The position numbers and the translations under genes are program-made. 64,000 bases of DNA from Falsiroseomonas ponticola (GTDB taxonomy: Bacteria; Pseudomonadota; Alphaproteobacteria; Acetobacterales; Acetobacteraceae), in assembly GCF_016805305.1 (NCBI RefSeq), contig NZ_JAERQN010000001.1, forward strand, positions 62,001-126,000, given 5' to 3'. The notes beneath the pieces were generated by a model that was given only the letters and a program-made list of their open reading frames with translations, was not told the origin of the DNA and ran no database searches. Below are positions 19,082-26,343 of the stretch, in pieces; position 1 is the stretch's first letter; each line of letters opens with the position of its first letter.

Positions 19082-20670
19082 CCTGGCCCGCCCCGCAGCC
19101 GGGCCTCGTCATCCGCTACGCCTATCTCTGGCGGCGGGAGGCGATGCAGGGCCGGGAGGAAGGCGCCAAGGACCGGCCCTGCGCCATCATCCTTGCCGTG
19201 CACGACGATGCAGGCCAGCACCGCGTCCTGGCGCTGCCCATCACCCGCAGCCCGCCTGCCGATCCGGCGGACGCGATCGAGATTCCCCAGGCCACGAAGC
19301 GGCGCCTGGGCCTGGATGACGCACGTTCCTGGGTGGTGGTGACGGAGGCGAATGCCTTCACCTGGCCCGGGCCCGATCTCCGGCCCCTGCCGGGGCAGAA
19401 CCCCGGCTCCGTCGCCTATGGCTTCCTGCCCCCCGCCTTCTTCCGCGCGGTGCGGGATCGCTTCCTGGAGGCACGGCGCCGGCAGATCGCCGCCCTGGTG
19501 CAGCGGACGGCAAAGCCCCTATCGCCGCCGCTTGGTCAGGATCGGCGGCGGCACGCCCCCGATCTCCCGCAGCTCCGCCTCCATCGCGTCATGCTGCCGG
19601 CGCAGATCGGCGACATGCGCGTCGCGCTGCGCCATCTCGCCCGGGGTCTTCATCTTCCAGTCCTGCGCGCGCTGGATCTCCTCCCGCTTCGCCAGGATCA
19701 TCTCCTTCAGCTGCTCCCGCCGCGCGATCCGCTCCGGCGGGTCGGGCTCGGGCTCCGGCTCCGGCGCCGGGTCCGCGGTGATGCCGTGGCCCGGCCCGCC
19801 GGTCAGCACCATCGGCGCCTCCGGCCAGAAGGCATCCGCCGCCGCCAGCCCCTCGAACAGCCGGATCAGGCGGGACCAGCGCACGCGCTGCTCGGCGAAG
19901 CCCTCCCCCGCCGCCTGCAGCCCCGCGCCGCGGCCGACATGCACCCGCCGCCTGCCCCAGCGCGCCTCCCCCTGCGCCAGGAACAGCGCGGCGACGGCCG
20001 GGCCATGCGTCTCCGCCAGGAAGGCCTCCACATCCGCCATGCGGGGCGGGCGGGACAGGCTGCGCCGCCAGTCGCGCCAATGCGCCATCACGTCCCGCGC
20101 ATCCAGCAGGATCTGCAGCTTCTCGAAGGCCGCGTCGCTGAAGGCCTCCGCCACCCACAGCCAGGCCCAGCGCAGCATGTAGGTCAGGCCGAAGGCCGCC
20201 TCCGCCACCAGCAGCCGGCCGCGATGGGCGATGCCCCACAGCACCGCCCCCGCCAGCACCAGCGGCGCCGGCTCCGGCGGCACATCCGCCAGCAGCAGCC
20301 CGGCGAGCGACGCCGCGCCCAGCATCGCCGCCACCCCATCCACCATCACCAGCAGCAGGGAGGCGACCTTGAAGCCCCGCCGCACGCGGCGCCGCCGCGG
20401 CGGGCGTTCCGCCGGCGCCGCCACCGGGCGCTGCCGCGGCCGGCGGCCGCCATTCCATCCCCCGGGCCATCCCCCTGGCCGCGCCTCCTGGTGGCTGGCC
20501 AGCGTCGCGCGGGACCGGTCGAGCAGCGCCGCCACATCCGCGCGCTGCCCGGCCAGGCCGGATTGCTCCAGCCGCTCCACCAGCATCCGCAACTCGGAAA
20601 GCGACTGGGCCTGCGCCGCCATGCATACCTCCGGCCTTCCTTGTCCGCTGTCCGGATTAGGCTTCGGTAA
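19069..20670 (+). CDS. PemK/MazF-like toxin with an abnormally extended reading frame
   Basis: Starts at TTG 19069 inside the antitoxin gene. The first ~145 residues look like a small PemK/MazF-type growth inhibitor family: GLVIRYAYLWRREAMQGREEGAKDRPCAIILAV, then VLALPITRSPPADP, IPQATKRRLGLDDARSWVVVTEANAFTWPGPDLR and YGFLPPAFFRAVRDRFLEARR. Proteins of this kind should end here, near 19515. Instead there is no stop and the frame runs a further ~385 codons, antisense across the whole next gene, with Arg/Pro/His-rich sequence that has no protein-like pattern. Either the stop was lost and a long tail is made, or the natural protein ends by other means. The toxin assignment is by family resemblance and pairing with the antitoxin. 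Confidence 0.55.
   Translation: MAPLTWPAPQPGLVIRYAYLWRREAMQGREEGAKDRPCAIILAVHDDAGQHRVLALPITRSPPADPADAIEIPQATKRRLGLDDARSWVVVTEANAFTWPGPDLRPLPGQNPGSVAYGFLPPAFFRAVRDRFLEARRRQIAALVQRTAKPLSPPLGQDRRRHAPDLPQLRLHRVMLPAQIGDMRVALRHLARGLHLPVLRALDLLPLRQDHLLQLLPPRDPLRRVGLGLRLRRRVRGDAVARPAGQHHRRLRPEGIRRRQPLEQPDQAGPAHALLGEALPRRLQPRAAADMHPPPAPARLPLRQEQRGDGRAMRLRQEGLHIRHAGRAGQAAPPVAPMRHHVPRIQQDLQLLEGRVAEGLRHPQPGPAQHVGQAEGRLRHQQPAAMGDAPQHRPRQHQRRRLRRHIRQQQPGERRRAQHRRHPIHHHQQQGGDLEAPPHAAPPRRAFRRRRHRALPRPAAAIPSPGPSPWPRLLVAGQRRAGPVEQRRHIRALPGQAGLLQPLHQHPQLGKRLGLRRHAYLRPSLSAVRIRLR
19519..20622 (-). CDS. Membrane protein with C-terminal coiled coil, unknown function
   Basis: A 367-residue protein: a helical N-terminus, a Gly/Trp/Arg/Pro-rich linker (about 50-82), two or three hydrophobic segments (FKVASLLLVMVDGVAAMLGAASL, PLVLAGAVLWGIA and neighbouring helices), a soluble helical domain, a PEPEPEPDPPE linker and a charged coiled coil (KEMILAKREEIQRAQDW to DLRRQHDAMEAEL). 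A strong GGAGG lies 5 nt before ATG 20622. No family is recognised. It is convergent with the toxin gene, and the toxin frame runs through it antisense. Confidence 0.65.
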   Translation of the reverse strand: MAAQAQSLSELRMLVERLEQSGLAGQRADVAALLDRSRATLASHQEARPGGWPGGWNGGRRPRQRPVAAPAERPPRRRRVRRGFKVASLLLVMVDGVAAMLGAASLAGLLLADVPPEPAPLVLAGAVLWGIAHRGRLLVAEAAFGLTYMLRWAWLWVAEAFSDAAFEKLQILLDARDVMAHWRDWRRSLSRPPRMADVEAFLAETHGPAVAALFLAQGEARWGRRRVHVGRGAGLQAAGEGFAEQRVRWSRLIRLFEGLAAADAFWPEAPMVLTGGPGHGITADPAPEPEPEPDPPERIARREQLKEMILAKREEIQRAQDWKMKTPGEMAQRDAHVADLRRQHDAMEAELREIGGVPPPILTKRRR

Positions 20671-20748
20671 AAGGGCGGCGCTTCACCCTCCCTGGCCGCG
20701 TCCCCGCCAAGCCTCTATCCTGGCGCCAACCAAGGGGAGACATCCGGA

Positions 20749-21729
20749 ATGACCACGCGCCGCATCCTGCTGGGCACCAGCCTGGCCGCGCCCTTCCTCG
20801 CCACCACCGGCGCGCTGGCGCAGGGGGCATGGCCGAACCGCTCCGTCCGCGTGATCGTCCCCTGGCCGCCCGGCGGGTCCACCGACGTGCTCTGCCGCCT
20901 GCTCTGCGAACAGCTCCAGCAGAAGACCGGCCAGTCCTTCGTGCTGGAAAACCGCCCCGGCGCCGGCGGCAACATCGGCGCCGACGCGCTCGCGAAATCG
21001 GCGCCGGATGGCTACACCATGGCGCCGCTGACGCTCGGCGCCTGGCATATCAACAGCTTCCTCTACGCGCGCCTGCCCTATGACCCGCAGCGGGACTTCC
21101 AGCCGATCTCGATGCATTGGGAACTGCCCAATGTCCTGGTCGTCTCCGCCCAGCACAATCCCGCGACCAACTTCGCGGAATTCCTGGCCTGGGCGCGCGC
21201 GCAGCGGCAGGGGATCTCCTACGGCTCCCCGGGCGTGGGCACCACCGCCCACCTCTCCGGCGCCCTCTTCACCAGCCGCCTGCGGATCGAGGGCACGCAT
21301 GTCCCCTTCCGCGGCGCCGCCCAGATCATCCCCGCCATGCTGTCGGGCGACCTGAACTGCGCGCTGGACAATTTGGCGAGCTACGTCCCCGTCATCCAGG
21401 AAGGCCGCGCCAAGGCCTTCGCGGTCACGGGGGCGGAACGCTGGGCCACGCTGCCGGATGTGCCGACCATGGCGGAGGTCGGCGTGCCCGACTTCGTCAT
21501 CACCTCCTGGTGCGCCATGGCCTTCCCGGCCGGCGTGCCCGCGCCGATCGTGGAACGCGCCGCCGGCCTGATCCGGGAGGTGACGGAGCCCGCGGCCATG
21601 CAGGAACGCTTCCTCCGCGCCGGCGCCAAGGGCGTGTTCAGCACGCCGGCGGAGGTCACGGCCCGCGTCGCGCGCGAAAGGCCGGTCTGGCAGGAGGTGG
21701 TGCGGATCTCGGGGGCGCGGCTCGACTGA
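20749..21729 (+). CDS. Tripartite tricarboxylate transporter receptor (Bug/TctC family)
   Basis: A 326-residue periplasmic binding protein with a signal peptide ending GALAQG and the Bug family hallmarks WPNRSVRVIVPWPPGGSTDVLCRLL, FVLENRPGAGGNIGADALAKSAPDGYT, the central SYGSPGVGTTAHLSGALF with VPFRGAAQIIPAMLSGDL, and TLPDVPTMAEVGVPDF. Such proteins bind carboxylates or amides. No tctA/tctB membrane genes are adjacent, so it is an orphan receptor. A good AGGGGAG precedes the ATG. The dispersed hairpin repeat at 21741-21802 starts 12 bp after its stop. Confidence 0.9.
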   Translation: MTTRRILLGTSLAAPFLATTGALAQGAWPNRSVRVIVPWPPGGSTDVLCRLLCEQLQQKTGQSFVLENRPGAGGNIGADALAKSAPDGYTMAPLTLGAWHINSFLYARLPYDPQRDFQPISMHWELPNVLVVSAQHNPATNFAEFLAWARAQRQGISYGSPGVGTTAHLSGALFTSRLRIEGTHVPFRGAAQIIPAMLSGDLNCALDNLASYVPVIQEGRAKAFAVTGAERWATLPDVPTMAEVGVPDFVITSWCAMAFPAGVPAPIVERAAGLIREVTEPAAMQERFLRAGAKGVFSTPAEVTARVARERPVWQEVVRISGARLD

Positions 21730-21740
21730 CGGAAGGCGGG

Positions 21741-21802
21741 GACGGTCCAGGGGCGGCTCGCCCCTGGCGGAAGGGGTCCGGGGAAGGCAGCGCCCTCCCC
21801 GG
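21741..21802. repeat. Two-hairpin dispersed repeat, copy 1
   Basis: A 62-bp element built of CCAGGGGCG-GCT-CGCCCCTGG followed by a second hairpin with arms CCGGGGA and TCCCCGG. It matches 31490-31551 over its whole length, and the differences between copies are paired in the stems. It lies between two convergent stop codons (21729 and 21805), where it could terminate transcription both ways. Confidence 0.8.
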
Positions 21803-21804
21803 CA

Positions 21805-22035
21805 TCAGCCGCCCTTCCTCTCCCCGTCATGGGTATGGTGGCTGTCCCGCTCCCCACCCCCGCCGGAGACCCGGCTCTTCCCCGCATTGGTGGCCTCCCC
21901 CGGCGCCGGCCCGTGATCGTCCCGGTCCCGCGTGGTGTGGCCGTGGGATCCGCCCTGGTGGCTGCTGCCGGGGCCGCCGCCGGTGCGGTCCGCCCCCGGC
22001 TTCGGATCGGTCTGCCGTTGCGTCGCCATGCTCAT
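21805..22035 (-). CDS. Small Gly/His/Asp-rich disordered protein
   Basis: A 76-residue, very hydrophilic protein with no hydrophobic core: Gly, Ser, His, Asp and Arg dominate (DPKPGADRTGGGPGSSHQGG; DRDDHGPAPGEATNAGKSRV). Its ATG overlaps the stop of the gene before it (ATGA), so both are translated from one message. No motif is recognised; the composition resembles stress-related disordered proteins, but no function can be claimed. The internal Met3 is an alternative start. Confidence 0.5.
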   Translation of the reverse strand: MSMATQRQTDPKPGADRTGGGPGSSHQGGSHGHTTRDRDDHGPAPGEATNAGKSRVSGGGGERDSHHTHDGERKGG

Positions 22036-22229
22036 CGATCCTGCTGGTAGCCCTGGTGGCGGGTGTTCTGGTGCGTGTTCCCCTGCCTTCCCTGCTGTTC
22101 CAGCTTCCGGTTCTTCGAATCGATGTTGGCCTGCGCCTCCTCCGGCGGCAGCGGGCTGCCGCCGGGGTTGTTGCCGCCGCCGGGGCTCTGGTTGGCCGGC
22201 GGCACGGGCGGCACCTTGGCGTTGGACAT
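22032..22229 (-). CDS. Small Pro/Gly/Gln/Asn-rich disordered protein
   Basis: A 65-residue protein beginning MSNAKVPPVPPANQSPGGGN and ending in a Gln/Asn/His-rich tail. A perfect AGGAGG stands 8 nt before ATG 22229, one of the best ribosome binding sites of the window, so this short frame is very likely translated. It is the first gene of a two-gene unit with the Gly/His-rich protein. It faces away from the phosphatase gene on the other strand. Confidence 0.6.
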   Translation of the reverse strand: MSNAKVPPVPPANQSPGGGNNPGGSPLPPEEAQANIDSKNRKLEQQGRQGNTHQNTRHQGYQQDR

Positions 22230-22347
22230 GGGCTGGTCCTCCTGGGTTGACGCCTCCCCCAACGCCCCCCGCCCGGCGCCGTTCGTTGCGGGTCTCCCGG
22301 GCGGGCCCCTCCTGGCCTTCGGCGGCGGGACCCGCCATATCGGCGCC

Positions 22348-23010
22348 GTGGACCTCTCCTCCCCCGCCGGCCGGCAGCGCGCCTGGCTCAATTCCCTGCT
22401 CGTGGATCACGCGATCCTGCGCATCTCCTGGCGCAATTGGGGTGAGGTCTCGCGCGGCCGCCTCTACCGCTCCAACCACCCCCTGCCCTGGCAGCTGGCC
22501 GCGGCGCAGCGGCGCTTCGGGCTGAAATCGGTGCTGAACCTGCGCGGCCACCGGCAGGATTGCGGGTCGGATGCGCTCGGCCGGGCGCGGGCGGGCGAAC
22601 TCGGCCTGATCCATGCCGATGCCCCCTTCGAAAGCCGCGGCGCGCCGCACAAGGACCGCATCCTGCGCCTGGTGGAGCTGCTGCCCACATTGCCTGAGCC
22701 ACTTCTGATTCACTGCAAGTCCGGCGCCGACCGCACCGGGCTGATCGCCGGAATCTGGCTCATCCTGAATGGCCATTCCGTGGCCGAAGCGCTGGGCCAG
22801 TTGCACTGGCGCTTCGGCCACATCGCTGCCAGCCGCACCGGCATCCTCGACGCCTTCTTCCAGGACTACGCCGCCCACCAGGCCGCCCACGGCCCGAAGC
22901 CGTTTCTCCAATGGCTCACGCAGGACTATGACGAGGCCGATCTCCGCGCCCGGTTCCGGTCCAAGGCCTGGGCGGACCGGCTGGTGGATGGGGTGCTGAA
23001 GCGCGAATAG
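22348..23010 (+). CDS. Tyrosine/dual-specificity protein phosphatase
   Basis: About 220 residues with the CX5R phosphatase signature in LIHCKSGADRTGLIAGIW and the preceding general-acid region HADAPFESRGAP. The fold matches bacterial DSP/tyrosine phosphatases with RLYRSNHPLPWQLA and GLKSVLNLRGHRQD near the N-terminus. The frame is open to 22063, but any start before about 22230 would run over the promoter and start of the divergent small gene. GTG 22348 is therefore the best start and gives a normal length; its Shine-Dalgarno is weak. Confidence 0.8.
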   Translation: MDLSSPAGRQRAWLNSLLVDHAILRISWRNWGEVSRGRLYRSNHPLPWQLAAAQRRFGLKSVLNLRGHRQDCGSDALGRARAGELGLIHADAPFESRGAPHKDRILRLVELLPTLPEPLLIHCKSGADRTGLIAGIWLILNGHSVAEALGQLHWRFGHIAASRTGILDAFFQDYAAHQAAHGPKPFLQWLTQDYDEADLRARFRSKAWADRLVDGVLKRE

Positions 23011-23012
23011 GC

Positions 23013-23041
23013 TTGCAGCCCGCGGGCGAAAGGAATATAGT
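23013..23041 (+). promoter_or_regulatory. Sigma-70 promoter of pal
   Basis: TTGCAG (23013-23018) and TATAGT (23036-23041) are separated by exactly 17 bp. It is the best-matching housekeeping promoter seen in the window and leaves a leader of about 100 nt. Confidence 0.65.
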
Positions 23042-23145
23042 CCTTGACGTCCCGGCATCTCCGCGGAATGACCTTCCCCGCCCCTTGAACCTGCCCCCCG
23101 CCTGGGGGATCAGACGCCCAACGACCCGACGCGGAGTTGCCCACC

Positions 23146-23676
23146 ATGAAGTTCGCCTCCCTTGCCGTGCTCGGCCTGGCCCTCGGCCTGGCCGCCTGCT
23201 CCTCCAGCGCCGATTCGGATGCGGCGGCGGCCGGCCGGGGCGGCGCCGGCGGCGGGGATGGCCGGGGCGGCGGCATCGGCACCTCGGCGCTGGGCGGCCC
23301 GGGCGGCGGCAATTTCCGCCCCGGATCGCAGGAGGAGCTGGCCGGCGCCATCGGGGACCGCGTCCTCTTCGCCACCGATTCCGTGCAGGTGGGCGCCGAC
23401 CAGCGCCCAGTCCTGTCCCGCCAGGCGGAATGGCTGAACCGCTACCGCCAGGTACAGGTCACGATCGAGGGCCATGCCGATGAACGCGGCACGCGCGAAT
23501 ACAATTTGGCGCTGGGCCAGCGCCGCGCCAATGCGGCGCGGGACCTGCTGGTGGCCGATGGCGTGGCCAGCACGCGCATCCAGACCATCTCCTACGGCAA
23601 GGACCGGCCGGTGGAACTCGGCTCCAACCAGGCGGCCTGGGCGCAGAACCGCCGCGCGGTGACGGTGGTTCGCTAG
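23146..23676 (+). CDS. pal: Peptidoglycan-associated lipoprotein (OmpA C-terminal domain)
   Basis: A 176-residue lipoprotein: lipobox LAAC (Cys18), a Gly/Ala-rich linker to about residue 60, then an OmpA-like peptidoglycan-binding domain with VLFATDSVQV, VTIEGHADERGTREYNLALGQRRANA and GKDRPVELGSNQAAWAQNRRAV. This is the Pal architecture, tying the outer membrane to peptidoglycan as part of Tol-Pal. No tol genes are adjacent, which is unusual for pal; a Pal-like paralogue is the alternative. It is driven by the promoter at 23013-23041. Confidence 0.85.
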   Translation: MKFASLAVLGLALGLAACSSSADSDAAAAGRGGAGGGDGRGGGIGTSALGGPGGGNFRPGSQEELAGAIGDRVLFATDSVQVGADQRPVLSRQAEWLNRYRQVQVTIEGHADERGTREYNLALGQRRANAARDLLVADGVASTRIQTISYGKDRPVELGSNQAAWAQNRRAVTVVR

Positions 23677-23770
23677 ACCTTTCCTCGATTCGTCCGAAAA
23701 AACCCGCGAAAATCGGTGCTAAAGGCGGCTAATCGGCATAATCGGCTAAAAGGGCTTAGTGACTAAAAAG

Positions 23771-24457
23771 TCACGGCTGGCGCGCGGCGAAATCCTCCAG
23801 CGCCGCGACGCCGCCCTTGACCAGCAGCGGGATGGCGCGGGCGATCCGCGCCACCGGCCAGTCCCACCAGGCCAGCGCCACCAGCCGCGCGGCCTCCTCC
23901 TCCGTGTAGCGGCGGCGGATCACCCGGGCGGGGTTGCCCGCCACCACGGCATAATCCGGCACGTCGCTGCCCACCACGGCGCGGGCGCCCACCACCGCGC
24001 CATGGCCAATCCGCACGCCCGGCATCACCAGCGCCTCCATGCCCACCCACACGTCATGGCCGATGACGGTGTCGCGGCCGGGCTTGAAGGGGTAGTCCGC
24101 GAAGGGCAGCGCGCCCAGGAAGCCGCCGCCGAGGATGCCGAAGGGGTAGGTGGAGGGCCCCTCCATCGCATGCATCGCGTCGGGGAACATGAAGCGCGCG
24201 CCGGTCGCGATGGCGCCGAAGCGCCCGATCCGCAGCGTCGCGCCGGAGGCCCCGAAATTGTAGAGCAGGTTGCGCCGGAAGAAGTCCCGGGCGTGGAGCG
24301 GGTCGTCGTAATAGGTGAAGGCGCCGACCTCGACGTTGCGGATCTCCGGCAGGCTGTCGAGCAGCGGCTTCAGGAACACCACCCGCGGCTTGTTGGGGAT
24401 GGGGTGGATGGCGTCGGGGTCCGGCATCGCCTCCGCCTCGGCGCGGGTGCGGGTCAT
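23771..24457 (-). CDS. CatB-type hexapeptide acetyltransferase
   Basis: A 228-residue left-handed beta-helix acyltransferase. Hexapeptide repeats are seen in LRIGRFGAIATGARF and TVIGHDVWVGMEALVMPGVRIGHGAVVGARAVV, the latter with the conserved IGHDVWIG of xenobiotic (chloramphenicol/streptogramin) acetyltransferases. The end YAVVAGNPARVIRRRYTEEEAARL is also family-typical. The acceptor is unknown; resistance is not implied. Its ATG overlaps the stop of the ABC transporter gene. Confidence 0.85.
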   Translation of the reverse strand: MTRTRAEAEAMPDPDAIHPIPNKPRVVFLKPLLDSLPEIRNVEVGAFTYYDDPLHARDFFRRNLLYNFGASGATLRIGRFGAIATGARFMFPDAMHAMEGPSTYPFGILGGGFLGALPFADYPFKPGRDTVIGHDVWVGMEALVMPGVRIGHGAVVGARAVVGSDVPDYAVVAGNPARVIRRRYTEEEAARLVALAWWDWPVARIARAIPLLVKGGVAALEDFAARQP

Positions 24458-26208
24458 GCCGCGAAGGCCTGGGTGCGGACCAGGCGGGCATAGAGCCCGT
24501 CCTGCGCCATCAGCCCCGCATGCGTCCCCTGCTCCACCGCGCGCCCGCCCTCCATCACCACGATGAGGTCGGCGTCCCGCACGGTGGAGAGGCGGTGGGC
24601 AATGACCAGCGTGGTGCGCCCCGCCCGCAGCCTCTCCAGCGCCTGCTGCACCAGCGCCTCGTTCTCCGCATCCAGCGCGCTCGTCGCCTCGTCCAGCAGC
24701 AGGACGCGGGGGTTGCGCAGCAGCGCGCGGGCCAGGCTGACGCGCTGCCGCTGCCCGCCCGAGAGCCGGTTGCCCCCGGTGCCGAGTTCCGTGTCGTAGC
24801 CCTGCGGCAGCGCCGCCAGGAATTCATGCGCGGCGGCCGCCCGCGCGGCCGCCTCCACCTCCGCCCGCGTCGCGCCCGGGCGGCCGCAGGCGATGTTGGC
24901 GAAGGCGGTGTCGTCGAACAGCACGGCGTCCTGGCCGACATAGGCGATGGCGTCGCGCAGGCTCTCCAGCGTCACGCCCCGGATATCCGCGCCATCGATG
25001 CGGATCGCGCCTTCCGTCACCTCATAGAGGCGCGGCACCAGCGCCAGCGCGGTGGATTTGCCGGCCCCCGAGGGCCCGACCAGCGCCACCGTCCGCCCGG
25101 GCTCGGCGGTGAAGGAAAGGCCCCGCAGCGCCGCATCCGGCACGCCCTCATAGGCGAAGCCAACGCCCTCGAAGGCCACGCTCCCCTCGCCGGCGGGCAG
25201 CGGCTGCGCGGTCGCGGCATCCAGGATGCGCGGGCGTTCATCCATGCTGGCGAAGGATCGGGAGAGGCCGGCCAGGCCCTCCTGCAGCGCCGCGTTCAGG
25301 CTGCCCAGCGCCCGCGCCGGGCGGGCCGCGATCAGCAGCGCGGCCACGAAGCCCGTGAAGTCGCCGATGGTGCCGAGCCCTTCCGAGACCCGCCAGCCCA
25401 CGAAGCCCAGCACCAGCGCCACCGCGAAGCCGCCGAGCGCCTCCAGCACCGGGTCGAGCCGCGCCCGCGTCCGCTGGATGGCGAGCTGGCTGTCCCGCAG
25501 CCGGGTGAAGGCGGCATCCGCCCGCGCCTCCTCCTGCGCCTCCAGCCGGTAGCTGCGGACCACGCGGGCGGCGCCGAAGCTCTCCACCAGCAGCGCCGCC
25601 GTCTCCCCCACCCGGTCCTGCATGCCCGCGGAGGCGCGGCGGATGCGCTTGCCGATGCGGAGAATCGGCACGATGGCGATGGGATAGAGAAGGGAGGCCA
25701 GCAGGGCCATCTTCCAGTCCATCCAGAGCATGGACCCCACCAGCCCCACCACCGTCAGCACATCGGCGATGCCGCTGATGGCCTTGGACAGCGCCTCCCG
25801 GATCAGGGCGGCGTCCGTGGTGAAGCGCGCGGCGTGGCGCGCGGGGGCGTCCCGCGCCACGGCCGCCAGGTCGGCGCGGGTCAGCGCCCGGAACAGGTCC
25901 CGCTGCAGGTCGGTGATGACGCTCAGCACCACCCGCTGCATGGCGACCGCCTGGCCGTACATGGTCAGGGCGCGCGCCAGGGTGACGGCGATGATGACGG
26001 GCGGCAGCGCCCAGACCACGCGGGCATCGCCCTCCGCGAAGAGGTTGAAGGCCTGCTGGATGATCAGCGGGTAGAGCGCCGTCGTCCCCGCCACCCCCAG
26101 CGTGCAGGCGATGGCGAGCGCCACGCCCCAGGGATAGCGCCGGATGTAGTCGCGCCAGAGGCGGCGGACGAGCGGCAGGGAGGCGGCATCGAAGGCAGGT
26201 CGGGCCAT
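24454..26208 (-). CDS. MsbA-like ABC exporter, fused permease and ATPase
   Basis: A 584-residue half-transporter with an N-terminal six-helix permease and a C-terminal ATPase. Visible motifs are Walker A GPSGAGKST, the Q-loop AYVGQDAVLFDD, the signature LSGGQRQRVSLARALL, Walker B RVLLLDEATSALD and the switch His in VIAHRLSTV. This is the type-I exporter fold of MsbA (lipid A flippase) and drug exporters. A real MsbA role is possible but not shown by context. ATG 26208 is preferred to upstream codons because it gives the usual N-terminus. It is co-transcribed with the CatB-like gene. Confidence 0.88.
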   Translation of the reverse strand: MARPAFDAASLPLVRRLWRDYIRRYPWGVALAIACTLGVAGTTALYPLIIQQAFNLFAEGDARVVWALPPVIIAVTLARALTMYGQAVAMQRVVLSVITDLQRDLFRALTRADLAAVARDAPARHAARFTTDAALIREALSKAISGIADVLTVVGLVGSMLWMDWKMALLASLLYPIAIVPILRIGKRIRRASAGMQDRVGETAALLVESFGAARVVRSYRLEAQEEARADAAFTRLRDSQLAIQRTRARLDPVLEALGGFAVALVLGFVGWRVSEGLGTIGDFTGFVAALLIAARPARALGSLNAALQEGLAGLSRSFASMDERPRILDAATAQPLPAGEGSVAFEGVGFAYEGVPDAALRGLSFTAEPGRTVALVGPSGAGKSTALALVPRLYEVTEGAIRIDGADIRGVTLESLRDAIAYVGQDAVLFDDTAFANIACGRPGATRAEVEAAARAAAAHEFLAALPQGYDTELGTGGNRLSGGQRQRVSLARALLRNPRVLLLDEATSALDAENEALVQQALERLRAGRTTLVIAHRLSTVRDADLIVVMEGGRAVEQGTHAGLMAQDGLYARLVRTQAFAA

Positions 26209-26343
26209 GCCCGCCGTGTAGTCCAAGCCGGCGAGAAGGGCCACTTCGCGGCACGCCGAGGGCCATGTCGCCGCCCCCGTCAAGACTTGCATCCCAGCAT
26301 GCCCGGTGCTAGTTCTGCATTCGTTCCGGTAAGGCCCGGGGAG

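Noticed and set aside
23759..23774. GTGACT-AAAA-AGTCAC hairpin as terminator
   Set aside because: Only 6 bp, overlaps the stop codon of the acetyltransferase gene and lacks a following T-run.
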